NCBI GenBank assembly: GCA_949825065.1
Contig: OX463847.1
Location: forward strand, 35,907,789 to 35,971,788
DNA: 64,000 bases
Direction: 5' to 3'
Source: Odontocerum albicorne
Taxonomy: Eukaryota; Arthropoda; Insecta; Trichoptera; Odontoceridae
A program made the position numbers and the translations under genes. This document shows, piece after piece, positions 53,906 to 63,985 of the stretch. The stretch's first letter is position 1, and every line of letters starts with the position of its first letter. The notes under the pieces are model-generated. The model was not told the origin of the DNA, did no database searches, and saw only the letters and a list, made by a program, of their open reading frames with translations.

Positions 53906-54590
53906 TTATTCGTTATGAATAATATCAGCCAGGATTCTTCTCATACTGCTAGTCGGTACCGAGAATATATCAACCGTGTCATTCAGTTGGTTCAATATCT
54001 CTATACCACGCGTGACTGAGTGTTTAGCCATGATATTCGTCCTGTAAGTTGGTATGTAGAACATAGGGTGATTCCTTGCACGGCTATATTTATTGGGTAA
54101 ATATAAACTTAGTGCTTCTAGAATCGCGGGACAGTTAAAGGAACCTTGGAAAACCTTTATTAGGAATATCGCAATGGATTCTAGCTTTCTTGTTTCGAGG
54201 CTTCTATAGTTACACACCGTGAGAAGTTCGGCATGGTGAGCATATTTTGGGTAATCGCCCTTTGTTCTGTACCATAGATATCTGAGGATTTTTTTTTGTA
54301 TTTGTTCTATATTGTTTTTATATTTGAGCTGATGAGGAGCCCAAACCGTAGATGCATATTCTAATTTGGTTCTAATTAGATAATTATTTAAGTTTCGGAG
54401 GATATCGGTGCTGTTAAATTCTCTTGATATTTTCATTATAAAACCGGGTAGTTTGTAACAGTCCGATATCAAACGTGAGACATGGTTAACGAACGTGAGT
54501 CCAACATCGAAGGTTACGCCCAAATCCTTGAATTCAGAAATCTTGAATACTGTACCCGGCATACAACATTGTCTTGGACCTCAATAATCG
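53906..54590 (-). pseudogene. LINE-K reverse transcriptase C-terminal half
   Basis: The longest clean LINE frame here (218 codons). Order: FKISEFKDLGVTFDVGLTFV, NHVSRLISDCYKLPGFIMKI, then NNYLIRTKLEYASTVWAPH, IEQIQKKILRYLWYRTKGDY and, near the end, FSVPTSSMRRILADIIHNE. The K-D-L-G-V, R-x-x-L-E-Y-x-x-x-V-W-x-P and I-E-x-I-Q-x-x-x-L-R-Y signatures define the thumb/connector of Jockey/I-type RTs. It starts with a leucine-like alternative codon rather than a proven start; the catalytic core is missing. Least decayed LINE piece, so possibly the youngest. Confidence 0.95.
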
Positions 54591-54639
54591 AACCTTCGAG
54601 TTAAGGACCACTGTAGTTCGTCATTACATGTGATGGTAA

Positions 54640-54826
54640 TACAATTCACTAAGAGGCAACAACACTTGCACGAGTGTCAAGGAAGCAACAGGTGCGTACA
54701 ACTAGCGCTACACGTCCAGCTCATACCTGTAGTGTTATCAGATGACCTCTTTTACCAGACTAGGATACTTTTTTTTTAATTAGCTACCGTCAGGAATCGA
54801 AACCGAAACATCCAGGTGAGAGACAT
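54640..54826 (-). repeat. SINE-2 copy
   Basis: aagaggcaacaacacttgca, gatgacctcttttaccagac and reversed B box gaatcgaaac. Confidence 0.75.
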
Positions 54827-54827
54827 T

Positions 54828-54999
54828 GTATTGTATTACACTTTTATTGTGCTCTATACAACTCTTCTGTGGCAATATCTTCCAACCAACCAGAAATATG
54901 TTCAACATACCTTAAGTGAAAACTAGACTAGAATAATTTATCTCACAACCCTCCGGTTGGATATCAGGTGTCTTACCAACTAGGCCATGAAGGTCGTTA
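54828..54999 (-). repeat. SINE-1 copy
   Basis: cttccaaccaaccagaaata, ggtgtcttaccaactaggcc (reversed head). B-box region partly deleted. Confidence 0.85.
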
Positions 55000-55029
55000 A
55001 GACATCGTCTTATCAACTGGTCTACGATC

Positions 55030-55375
55030 GCTTATGTAACGATCGATAGGCTATCCCTCATGATCGAGTATGATTGTCAGGCATCCTGTTGATGGAAGAC
55101 AACTGTATGTGTTATGTGCATGCTGTTGCACTTCAGTTCCAATGGTATCAGCTTCCAAGAATATTGGCAGGTTTGATATGTTTAAGTCTTTTGCTAGGCA
55201 GTTTATATAGCGCTGAATTTGTATTGTTTAATAAATTTATGTTACACAGCGAAAAAAAACATAAATTCAAATATAAAACGACTTAAAAGTATATCAGTTC
55301 GGATGTAAATCTGCCAGGAATCAAACCTGAGGTGCCCGATTTCTCAGCGTGAATGTTAACCGTTAGACCTTACAA
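55030..55375 (-). repeat. SINE-3 copy
   Basis: Reversed head cagcgtgaatgttaaccgtt with gccaggaatcaaacctgag, then the long body reversed through 55180 to ggctatccctcatgatcga. Confidence 0.7.
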
Positions 55376-55386
55376 CTATTACTCTA

Positions 55387-56130
55387 CAGTGAAACCCCGA
55401 TTTTACGTGCCCGGAATTCACGTTTTCCCGCTATTTGCGTTCAATTTTTACAATCCCGTTTTATTTTAGTACATTTAGTACCCGCTGTTACGTTTTTATT
55501 TCTCGCAATTTACGTTTGAAATATTTAAAATGCAAAACAATTTAATTAAATGCGCGACGATTTGAAATATTTGAAATGAATATTAGGAAGCAGAAATATG
55601 TTATTTCTATTTATAGACACGTGTGCACCTGCAGCGCTCATGGTCTAGGTTACACGAGTCGTGTAATACGATGCAATTGGTGAGAAATTTAGCGAATCAG
55701 AGGCAGGCAGACTGTATATTTGGTCAATCTGTGCTTGTGTTTTAAACGTGTCGGTCGTGGACATACAATTTAAATTGTCGTGTATTTTGTGTGTCAATTT
55801 ATATTTCTTTTAATTTTTCGTTGAACCCCTTCAAATAATGTCTCAGCAAAACATTATCGATTCAAGAGAAAAGGAAAATTCTCGAAAAAGTCAATAAACA
55901 CGTTGGTTCACGTGTTTCGCTCGCGCGTTATTTGGGCATACCTATTACAACTTTGGCTACGATAATAAAAAATCGCAAATCGATTGAAAAAAGTTTTCCG
56001 ATTTGCGTGATTATCTAAATAAAAAAATATTTTCCATTTTTTTTTCTAACCCCGAATCTATTGTACGTTTTCCCTCCAATTACGTTTGTTTTATCAGTCC
56101 CTTCAAAAACGTAAAAACGGGGTTTCACTG
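55387..56130 (+). mobile_element. pogo-like DNA transposon, 744 bp, internally deleted
   Basis: Termini CAGTGAAACCCCGATTTTAC and its reverse relative gtaaaaacggggtttcactg lie between TA copies (55385-55386 and 56131-56132). Subterminal tacgttt motifs recur many times. The only coding part left is the DNA-binding N-terminus at 55838-56013. Confidence 0.92.
55838..56013 (+). pseudogene. CENP-B/pogo-type helix-turn-helix fragment
   Basis: ATG 55838 opens MSQQN. A single-base frameshift near 55853 leads into LSIQEKRKILEKVNKHVG, then SRVSLARYLGIPITTLATII and KNRKSIEKSF. This is the CENP-B N-terminal HTH (psq-like) DNA-binding domain of pogo/Tigger transposases. The catalytic DDE domain is absent. 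Confidence 0.9.
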
Positions 56131-56259
56131 TATTTCCTTACTCCATCTAACAATCTTCCGAATCACACATTTCTGATTTCAATTTAACATTGTGGCCCAA
56201 ACGGCCTGAACAATTAAGAGCGTGTATGGACAGATGCCACGTTCATTGCATGGTCAGGT

Positions 56260-56720
56260 GATGTTACAGTTAAAATTTGATAGAGTATCGTACTCGTACT
56301 AGTTGACATACACATGTACTACTCTCAGTAGTTGACATATTACCCTCAGTAGTATGTCAACTGGAATCGATAGAAGACGTGTTGTTTCATTATAATCTTA
56401 AATGTATTTTTTTTGATAGAGTATCGTACTCGCACTAGTTGACATACACAGTGTACTACTCTCAGTAGTTGACATATTACCCTCAGTAGTATGTCAACTG
56501 GAATCGATAGAAGACGTGTTGTTTAATTATAATCTTAAATGTAAAAAAGTTTTGATAGAGTATCTTACTCGTACTAGTTGACATACACATGTACTACTCT
56601 CAGTAGTTGACATATTACCCTCAGTAGTATGTCAACTACCCTCAGTAGTATGTCAACTGGAATCGATAGAAGACGTGTTGTTTCATTATAATCTTAAATG
56701 TAAAAAAAATAATTATTGTA
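56260..56720. repeat. 137-bp tandem repeat with internal palindromes, 3 copies
   Basis: Each unit has tttgatagagtatc(g/t)tactcg, gttgacatacaca, tactactctcagtagttgac, accctcagtagtatgtcaac and gaatcgatagaagacgtgtt. The pairs agttgacata / tatgtcaact and ctactctcagtag form stem-loops inside each unit. The third unit has an extra ccctcagtagtatgtcaact duplication. Confidence 0.95.
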
Positions 56721-57360
56721 TTGTATTACACTTTCATTGCATACGATATAACCTGGTAGGTAATAGTTATATATCTCCATGAGATATGAGTTTTTTTTCA
56801 TTACTCGTCGAGGAAAAATTCTTAGCATATATAAAAATCTACTAGATAATATAGTAATAACTACTATTTAGGATCAAATCGTAAATTTTAAATTCAAATC
56901 AAAGCATTTAGCAGACATTTTGATCGGTGTCAAGTTGGCCAGATTAAATAGGAATTGCCTCTAATAATATAGTCGTCTACGGTACTTCTGCAGCGCGCCG
57001 CGCCGTGTGGATCAAATCTTTAGAATGCTTTCACCGACAGGTTTTGCAGAAGCAATTCAGCGCGGTTTCTGGGAAACGTCGTGTGGTGAAAGATGCTCTC
57101 TCAATAGATGCTGTAGGTAGGCAGGGACGCGATATATCTTTAAGTAAGCCTAAACGTTTATTTGCTATTCTTCTTATACACTTACAATCCGCTCAAGAAT
57201 TAAATTAATTATTTGTTTTAACACGGGTTCGTTATTGAGTATTTAATTAGGTATAAAACTGATACGTAATTGGCCATTTCACTATACTAAAATTTAATGA
57301 ATTTTGGCAATAACTAAGCAGTGAATATATTTCGTAATCCTTGATAACACGTTAGTAATC
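56721..57360. other. Unassigned spacer with a 67-codon frame
   Basis: The frame at 57005-57208 (IKSLECFHRQVLQKQFSAVS, GKRRVVKDALSIDAVGRQG) is in slightly GC-richer DNA but has no recognised domain. Confidence 0.3.
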
Positions 57361-58500
57361 CTTGATGCATAAAAGATACAAAGTTGGCATGTTTCTTCCT
57401 TATGGCATAAATGTGTCAAATATCAATTTCTGGTCCTCAAGCTACAAAAGTGCCTAAAACGACTCTTTGCGGTCGTTAAGGTTCAAAGGTGTCAAAATGT
57501 CACTCTTTGTTTCATAACGCATAAATATTTAAAGTTGTGGTCTCTAAGGATCAATTTAACCAAATTGCCACTTTCTGTTCCATAAAGCATTAACATTACA
57601 AGTTGTGGTCCTTAAGGCTCAAATGTGTCAAATTGTCACATTCTGCTCCATAACGCATAAACATTACAAGTTGTGGTCCTTAAGGCTCAAAGGTGTTAAA
57701 TTGTCACATAAAGCATAAAAATGACAAGTTGCGGTCCTTACAAGAATAAGGTCAAAATGTGTCTATACTACTATTTGTGATCGTAAAGGCAAAAACGTAT
57801 CAAATTGTCACTACTGGTCTTTAAGGCACAAACATTACATATTGTGATCCTTGATGCACAAAAGTAAAAAAGGTGTCACGTTGTGGTTAGTAAGATATAA
57901 AAGTGTCAAAAATGCCACTTTCTGGTTCTTAAGGCACAACAGTGTCAAAACCACTCGTGATCCTTGATTCATAAGACGACAAAGATTACATGTTGTGATC
58001 CTTACGACATAACGGTGTCAAAACGCCACATTCTGGTTCTAAGGATCTTTCCGATCGTTAAGGCTTGAATGTGTCGAATAGCTACATTCTGGTCTATGAA
58101 GCATAATAATTACACGGTGTTGTCCTTAAGACAATATAGTTTCAAAATTACTCGTTGAGATTCTTGACCCATAAAAGGGACAAATATGACACGTTGTGGT
58201 CTTTAAAACATAAATACGTGTATTTCAAAAATGTCACATTTTCGTATTTAAGGCACAATAGTGTCAAAATCACTTGTGATCATTGATGCATAAAAGTGAC
58301 ATATATGACATTTTGTGGTCTTTAAGACATGCATTTATCAAAAATGCCACTGTCAGTTTATTTGTCAAAAATGTCACACAAGTGTTAAAATTATTCGTTG
58401 TGGTCTTTAAAGTGCAAAAGTGTCTAAAACAATTTTTGGTCGTTAGGCTCGATCGTATAAAATTGTCACTGCCTGCTCCTTTAGGTACAAAAAAATACAT
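57360..58500. repeat. Degenerate tandem array built on gtggtccttaaggc and aaattgtcac
   Basis: More than ten loosely repeated modules, each with a call to tggtccttaaggc(a/t), caaaagtgtcaaa and ttgtcac(a)ttctg. Module length about 50 bp in pairs; strongly diverged and irregular. Clearly non-random, of unknown origin. Confidence 0.75.
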
Positions 58501-58569
58501 ATTATAGTAATTTGCTCTTCTTCTTCTTTGTCGTGGCCTTAACACTGAGGAACATAACCTACAAATTGT

Positions 58570-58950
58570 TGTATACTCGGATTTTCACGTGGTTGTCCTC
58601 GGTAAAATAGTGCGGTGGTTTCCCATTGCTTTCCACATCGCAGTTGATGTTATAGGAATTGTATATATTTTGAATATATTGTGAGCCCTGCTGTCAACAT
58701 ACAATACTAGTTTTGGGGTGATGCACTAGGTTCCAGATGAAATATGCACTTGTGGATGTTAAGTGGGAGGAAGAGTGTTGCAAAAATGTTTTGGGATGTA
58801 GTAGTGTGGAGAGAAGTTGGTAGGAGTAGGAGAGATTATACTGAAAATACAGAAGCAGAAGTGACTAGCTTCTTTGTCCTTCCACCAAGTTAAACCTACG
58901 GGCCCATGCAGTTTCCGGGGTGTGGCTGTAATCCGTGCACTGACTGAGAT
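58570..58950 (-). repeat. Repeat Rep-J, copy 2
   Basis: Inverted relative of 49870-50265: gcggtggtttcccattg, atataggaattgtatatatt-like, ttccggggtgtggctgta, gtgcactgactgagataaac. Confidence 0.75.
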
Positions 58951-59344
58951 AAACTTACAATATGAGATCTTTAAGATCTGAAGCTATCTATAATTACTAA
59001 TTTATAATGGTTTCTTAAAGAAAAATAATGTCGAAATTAATAATATATTCTTGAAATGCCCTAATTTGTCAAAAATTACATTTATCGGTCCACAATGTAC
59101 AAAAATGTTAAAAAGTCAAGTAACTCTCAGCCCTGAATCTAATTCGACTATTCTTTGTAAGTGAAGAAAAATATCGTTCGATATTGCAATGGCGTGCGGA
59201 AAACAATTCAAACAAATTGTTTTTAAACTTAACGTTTTTCCTCACCTTTGTTATATACATTAATTCACTTTTTATCCCATCAGAAGTTTTATATTTTATA
59301 TACAATGTAATTTATAGTTTCTACAAGATCTATACAAAATAATA
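58951..59344. other. Unassigned AT-rich spacer
   Basis: No feature recognised. Confidence 0.3.
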
Positions 59345-59485
59345 AGTACTAACATAATTTGCTGTAAGAATTGTTATCTAGTTATAAGTTAGTATGTAGG
59401 TCTTTTTTAAGAAAGTAAACATTAATAAAGTTTTTTCTTGAATTTTCAAAAAGACTATAGTTTCACTTTGTGGTGCCATTTTTTT
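59345..59485. repeat. Arm of the 37-kb inverted-repeat family
   Basis: gtaagaattgttatctagtt matches 37587; continues beyond the hairpin at 59776-59800 (aagttagttcatagttat). Confidence 0.65.
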
Positions 59486-59775
59486 TTACATAAAAGGAAA
59501 ACAATAAGTAAAATAAAAAACTTATTTTATATTTTGTGTTCACCACAGGTTTAATTTAGGTTCACGACTAGTTTCGAAGACCACCGTCTTCTTCGTCAGG
59601 TGTTATATTAGGTTATTTACACTTGTACATAATATATTTTAGCAACTTAGTTTATATTCACCTAACGAAGAAGACGGTGGTCTTCGAAACTAGTTGTGAA
59701 CCTAAATTAAACCTGTGGTGAACACAAAATATAAAATAAGTTTTTTAATTTACTTATTTTTTTCCTTTTATGTAA
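59486..59775. mobile_element. Hairpin element HP3, 290 bp, with ribozyme-like cores
   Basis: Inverted arms of about 120 bp: ttacataaaaggaaaacaat, cttattttatattttgtgtt, gaagaccaccgtcttcttcg and reverse counterparts. The minus strand of 59567-59599 reads CTGACGA, stem GAAGAC-GGTG-GTCTTC, GAAAC; the plus strand at 59662-59694 has the same with CTAACGA. Same architecture as HP2. Confidence 0.9.
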
Positions 59776-59869
59776 TTAATAAAGTTAGTTCATAGTTATT
59801 ATATCATCACCATCATCAGCCTATATTCATCAACTTCAAGATACTCGTATATCCAAGTTGTTTCCAAGA

Positions 59870-60150
59870 AATCCTATCCTTTGCGCATTACTGTCACGTA
59901 ATCGCTGCTTGCTTACGTATTTCGTCCATTCAGCGTGCTTTCGGTCTTCTTACAGGCCTAGTTCTTCCCGTTGGGTACCACTGGATTACTTCATACGTCC
60001 AGCTATGGTCCATTGTTGGGGTGACGTGCCCAGCCCACTTCTACTTCAGCCTTTTTGCGACCTCTATAACATTGTCATTTTTTGTTTGGGCGTGTATCCA
60101 TTCACCGTACTATACATTGGTATATTAATGCGTCATTTTTTGAAAGTTAT
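59870..60150 (-). pseudogene. LINE-L (RTE-like) C-terminal fragment
   Basis: Reverse frame: VIEVAKRLK, stop, KWAGHVTPTMDHSWTYEVIQ, WYPTGRTRPVRRPKAR, stop, MDEIRKQAA. Matches the plus-strand copy at 61330-61784 motif by motif (K-W-x-x-A-G-x-V, I-Q-W-Y-P-x-G, R-R-P-x-x-R-x-x-D-E-I-R-K). Confidence 0.85.
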
Positions 60151-60154
60151 ATCT

Positions 60155-60268
60155 TCTTCTTCTTCTCCCTGGCTCCATCCCAACTCACTGTCTGCGAAGA
60201 CTGTTGGGGTCAGCTCTCCTCGTCCTCAGGTTGTATGCTCTTCTGTCCCGGACTACGTCCCCCAGTTA
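60155..60268 (-). repeat. LINE-I 3' end
   Basis: About 110 bp nearly identical to 49418-49530 (tggctccatcccaactca, ctgtctgcgaagactgttgg, ggttgtatgctcttctgtcc), ending in (TTC)n. High identity suggests both copies are young. Confidence 0.92.
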
Positions 60269-60399
60269 TATATTTATCCTAAATTGTTAGTTAATTTTAG
60301 AATACATTGATACGTTTATAATTTGTTTCTAATTGTTACTGTGATGTGTAGAGAATACATAAGTGTCTTTTATTTTGTTAATAAATACTGCCATATAAA

Positions 60400-60880
60400 C
60401 CATTACGTCGCCTATCTGTCGGGGCAGGCAGAAAGAACAGAGCACCAGACTTTCACGTAATTTGCCTCTTTTATATTCATATACCTACTGATACAACTCT
60501 TACGATTTCTATAAATTTTACATTTCCTTCTTTCAAAATATTCACTTGAGCTAACCACATTTCTTTGGTCTTTCTCTAACACGCCTTCCCCTCACAGTTT
60601 TACTGTATACTTTTATTTATATTGTTAGTCTCTCTTTTCTCATTCCTTCTACATGTCCAAATTAACTTAAAGCTGCTCTTCTTCATATTACTTAATACGC
60701 CTTAAGTTCATATTTATTTATAGTGACCTAATTCCGTATTTAAACATAAATTGTTAGCCCATGTATTTTTCTCAATACATACATTTCTACAGTACTTATT
60801 CGGCTTCTTTCAGTCTTTATCCATGTCCAAGTTTCACTCCCATATATCAAAGCTGGTACTAGAATACTGTAGTGGCATCA
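60400..60880 (-). pseudogene. LINE-F RT tail, decayed copy
   Basis: cgcctatctgtcggggcagg, gaacagagcaccagactttc and gtttcactcccatatatcaa match 39710-40100 in order. Confidence 0.75.
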
Positions 60881-61089
60881 TCCTCTTAGGAGATTTTGAT
60901 ACATTCCGTCTCGAGTATACATGACTTATATTGTCCCATTGACTTTGTTTCCTATTACTAAACGTTGTTCGATATTCCTCGTAATTCTTCCATCACGTGA
61001 TAAAATATTAACTAAATAGTAGAATTTGTTCGAGTATCTATGTTTTAGTGCCCCATTGACAGATTCTCCCATCCCCAGATCAGAGGGAC

Positions 61090-61270
61090 AATCCACGAGC
61101 AGAGTCTAGCAGTCTTCAGGTAGTGAGTGGCATATTCTTCTAAGCTGTCTGAAAGTGCAGCACTGGAGCGAAGTGTTGGAGTGGTAGAGCGGTCGGACCA
61201 GCGCTGCTGGAGGCGGAGCTGCTCGCTGTGCCACTTTCCGAAGTTCCATGCCGGAACCGGAATCGGTTAC
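61090..61270. other. GC-rich patch
   Basis: GC-rich, open on the reverse strand (KVIVTDSGSGMELRKVAQRA, then APPPAALVRPLYHSNTSL) to a TAG near 61106. No recognised family. May be a relic exon; abuts the LINE-L fragment. Confidence 0.25.
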
Positions 61271-61329
61271 AATGACCTTGTGCGCCTCGTACTCATCACA
61301 CAGAGGAATATTTTTTAATGCATATATAT

Positions 61330-61784
61330 GCATTAAAATTGGCCATTTTATTTTGTTTGGAGGTTGCATATCGGAAGAAATAGCACGAAGGACAAAACTA
61401 GCATGGAGCTCATTTGGATGTTTGAACAACATCTTCAAAAGTAATCTCCCAATATCTTTGAAGCGAAAGGTCTACAACCAGTGTATTCTCCCAGTACGTA
61501 TGGCTGTGAGATATGGACGCTCATACAGTATGTTGGGATATACTAAAAGAAACCGTATACGAAACACCTGGATTCGCAACAAATCAAAGGCAGAATACGT
61601 TATAAAGGTGTGCAAGAAAATTAAGTGGCAATGGGCAGGACAAGTAGCCAGGATGTCAGACTCCCGATGGACATCCGAAATAATCCAATGGTACCCAAGA
61701 GGCATAAAAAGGCCCAGAAGAAGACCGAATGTACGCTGGACAGATGAAATCAGGAAACATTGCATCAACGAGCAAAAAATTTAA
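61330..61784 (+). pseudogene. LINE-L (RTE-like) RT C-terminus
   Basis: Continuous frame to TAA 61782-61784. Order: EEIARRTKLAWSSFGCLNNI, FKSNLPISLKRKVYNQCILP, VRMAVRYGRSYSMLGYTKRN, RIRNTWIRNKSKAEYVIKVC, KKIKWQWAGQVARMSDSRWT, EIIQWYPRGIKRPRRRPNVR, WTDEIRKH. These are the textbook RTE-clade post-RT motifs. Part of the Y-G-x-E-T-W segment has been deleted. The upstream 60-80 codons of the open frame are not LINE sequence, so the ATG at 61248 is not the true start. Confidence 0.95.
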
Positions 61785-62110
61785 CTATTTGAAGTCAACA
61801 AATATACTCGTATATACACGTATATATACGATTTTATTTTCATTGAATAAATTGATTGCTTCAAATACAACCAATAATGATGACAGAATATGTGTTATTC
61901 TCTGGTTGATGGTACGTATTATTTTCATTATTTTACTCGCCGTTCTATAGCTCATCAGGCCCATAAACCCATACGTTTTTCCTTCTGCGAACATGGTATA
62001 TGCGTTGCAGTTGCGCGATTAAGCAAATATAGGCTCTTTTATAATTAACCCATAGTTTGCATGTGTACATAAGAACACATAAGGATTTTAAATAAATATG
62101 AATACACTTT
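61785..62110. other. Unassigned AT-rich spacer
   Basis: TACTCGTA at 61805-61812 within a tatatacacgtatatatacg run. No gene. Confidence 0.3.
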
Positions 62111-62365
62111 TTATTTAGTAATTTCTTCTTAAACCAGACCGCGAGCCAAAAACTTGATCGACGATCACGACCGTCCGTAGCGGTGGCGCAGACTCGGAAT
62201 TGGCCGGCTTGGGCAGATGCCGAAGAAAGTTCGCAAATACCCACCTCCTGAGGCCCGCCAGTGGCGACTGGTGTGGCGACGGGATGTCTGCGCGCGGTAT
62301 CAAGTACAGGCCATGAGGCAGTCAGCATTGTTGCCGTCTGCAATGCGCCCAAACTATGAAGTTTT
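62110..62365. other. GC-rich patch with open frames
   Basis: A 78-codon forward frame (PKKVRKYPPPEARQWRLVWR, RDVCARYQVQAMRQSALL) and a longer reverse frame overlap. ATG 62217 follows gggcag, so an acceptor-like AG precedes it. No family recognised. Confidence 0.25.
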
Positions 62366-62499
62366 CGGCCACCACATAATTCTGACCCATTGTGTAAAGA
62401 TAGTGCGAGGACACTTGTATTCTTTTTCTTTAAAGTTCCTCTTTGGAGTTTGACGATTATCATGGCTATATCGACCTTTGAGGCAGTAGCTCTGAACAA

Positions 62500-62822
62500 A
62501 GATATGACATCACATTAAAACCCCTTCTGTATTTTTCCCTCACTTCTGTCCTGAATTTTCCCTTGCAATATCAGTTAAAGGATCTTACATTTTTCTCTTC
62601 GCATTATATAACATGTCCAAAGTACTAACATTTTATTCTTTTAGTGGTAGATAATACTTCGCCATCTTCATTCATACATTTCAACTTTTTATCATTACGA
62701 ACTTTATCAACCTCGATGAGACTCTCAACACTGTTTGATAGCACCGCATTTTAAAGTTTCTATTGTCTTTGTGGTGGCCTGAGTAAGTGTCCATTCTTCA
62801 ACACCATAGAGAATTACGGAAG
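62500..62822 (-). pseudogene. LINE-H fragment
   Basis: Reverse frame SVILYGVEEWTLTQATTKTI, then a frame break and KVRNDKKL. The intact Y-G-V-E-x-W-T-L-T here shows what the 53.1-kb copy looked like before its 6-bp insertion. Confidence 0.8.
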
Positions 62823-62824
62823 TA

Positions 62825-63044
62825 CCCGGCGGTAAGTAATACACATCGGGCTTAAGAAAGAGACTGTCGGCCATAATCGGCTAATTTCGGCTTTGTAGAG
62901 CGTCGTCTCTGTCGCACGATTGTCTGACAAATCGTGACGGAATACGTGTATGAATGACAGAGACGACGCTCTGCAAAGCCAAAGTTAGCCGATTATGGCC
63001 GACAGTCTCTTTCTTAAGCCCGATGTGTATTAATTACCGCCGGG
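62825..63044. mobile_element. TA-flanked MITE, 220 bp
   Basis: Arms of about 95 bp form one long hairpin: cccggcggtaagtaatacac, gggcttaagaaagagactgt, cggccataatcggctaa, agagcgtcgtctctgtc and their inverted partners. TA on both sides (62823-62824, 63045-63046). TA target and small size suggest a Tc1/mariner-type MITE, though the terminal sequence is not one I recognise. Confidence 0.93.
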
Positions 63045-63045
63045 T

Positions 63046-63480
63046 ACTGTACTTCATGATGAGGCGTTCACAATATTTCTCCAATCATTTATATCTCATT
63101 TATATGTGAAGCCTCGCGCAGAATGTAATTGGTAACGTCCTTGATCTGGTCGGTCCAATAAAAGGGGGCGCGGCCTCTTAGTCTCTTACCAGAAACATGG
63201 CAGCTTTATCGAGACTTGTATCATTGTGTCTCGATATGTCTCTGAAGAAACGCAATATGCTTTGGTGAGAGATTGTTGAGATGCAAGACTTTATACTAAG
63301 TTCAACTAATGCAGACTGGTTTGCTCTTCTTCCCATGCAAGATATCGGCAGCAATCGTCTCCAGCACCACACCTGGAAAACATCGATCCTTCTTCTATCG
63401 ATATACTTGACTGTCCGAGTTTCTGCTCCATACAGAAATATAGAAAAAACCAATAGTTTGACGAGTCTCATGTTAACCTT
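63046..63480 (-). pseudogene. LINE-M RT C-terminal region
   Basis: Reverse frame 97 codons: VKLLVFSIFLYGAETRTVKY, IDRRRIDVFQVWCWRRLLPI, SCMGRRANQSALVELSIKSC, then RFFRDISRHNDTSLDKAA. After a stop, PFIGPTR-like sequence continues left. F-L-Y-G-A-E-T, R-R-R-I-x-x-F-x-x-W-C-W-R-R-x-L and R-R-x-N-x-S are the standard motifs. Truncated by the MITE at 63044. Confidence 0.92.
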
Positions 63481-63765
63481 ACTGGATATTCTTCTGTTCT
63501 GCCATATTTTAGAATATGTAGCTACGCAAAATTTAACACATTTGTACTAGCTTTGTTTTATTTCTTCGTTTGTGTTATTCCTACAACGCTGAGAAGGATT
63601 GTGGTCATCAAGTTCCTCCATGATACTCCTCCAGTTTGAGTAATTTCTCGTTTTATGCAGAGCCTCTTAAAAAGTACTCTTTGTTGCTTCCTTCAACTGA
63701 TCACACTTCTAGTCAGAATCGATTTCTGGTAACAAACCAGAAAATCCAGCCCAATGGTTGCGGGT
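63481..63765. other. Spacer with SINE-1 scrap
   Basis: aatccagcccaatggttgcg at 63745 resembles the B-box region of SINE-1 and stops abruptly at the LINE-C tail, which seems to have inserted there. Confidence 0.45.
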
Positions 63766-63985
63766 TTAAATAAATAAATAAATAATAGGTTTATTGATAG
63801 CAACATAGTATGTACAGATTATATTTAAATAACACTTCTAAAACACATAAATTGCAGATAATACATTAAATACAGAAGCTATCAAAAGGTCTGGGCTCAT
63901 CTAATAGCATCCCCTCGGCCAAGATACACCCCACCAATATAGGGCGAACCCAGCCACGGGGACACCAGATGTTTTTCATTATTTG
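63766..63985 (-). repeat. LINE-C 3' UTR with (TAAA)n tail
   Basis: Reverse of 24905-25145; begins at the aataaataaataaataata tail and runs to cacggggacaccagatg. The window ends just beyond. Confidence 0.88.

Noticed and set aside
61248..61330. ATG 61248 as the true start of a 178-residue protein
   Set aside because: The first part is not LINE-like; the recognisable RTE segment begins only around 61330, so the fusion is fortuitous.
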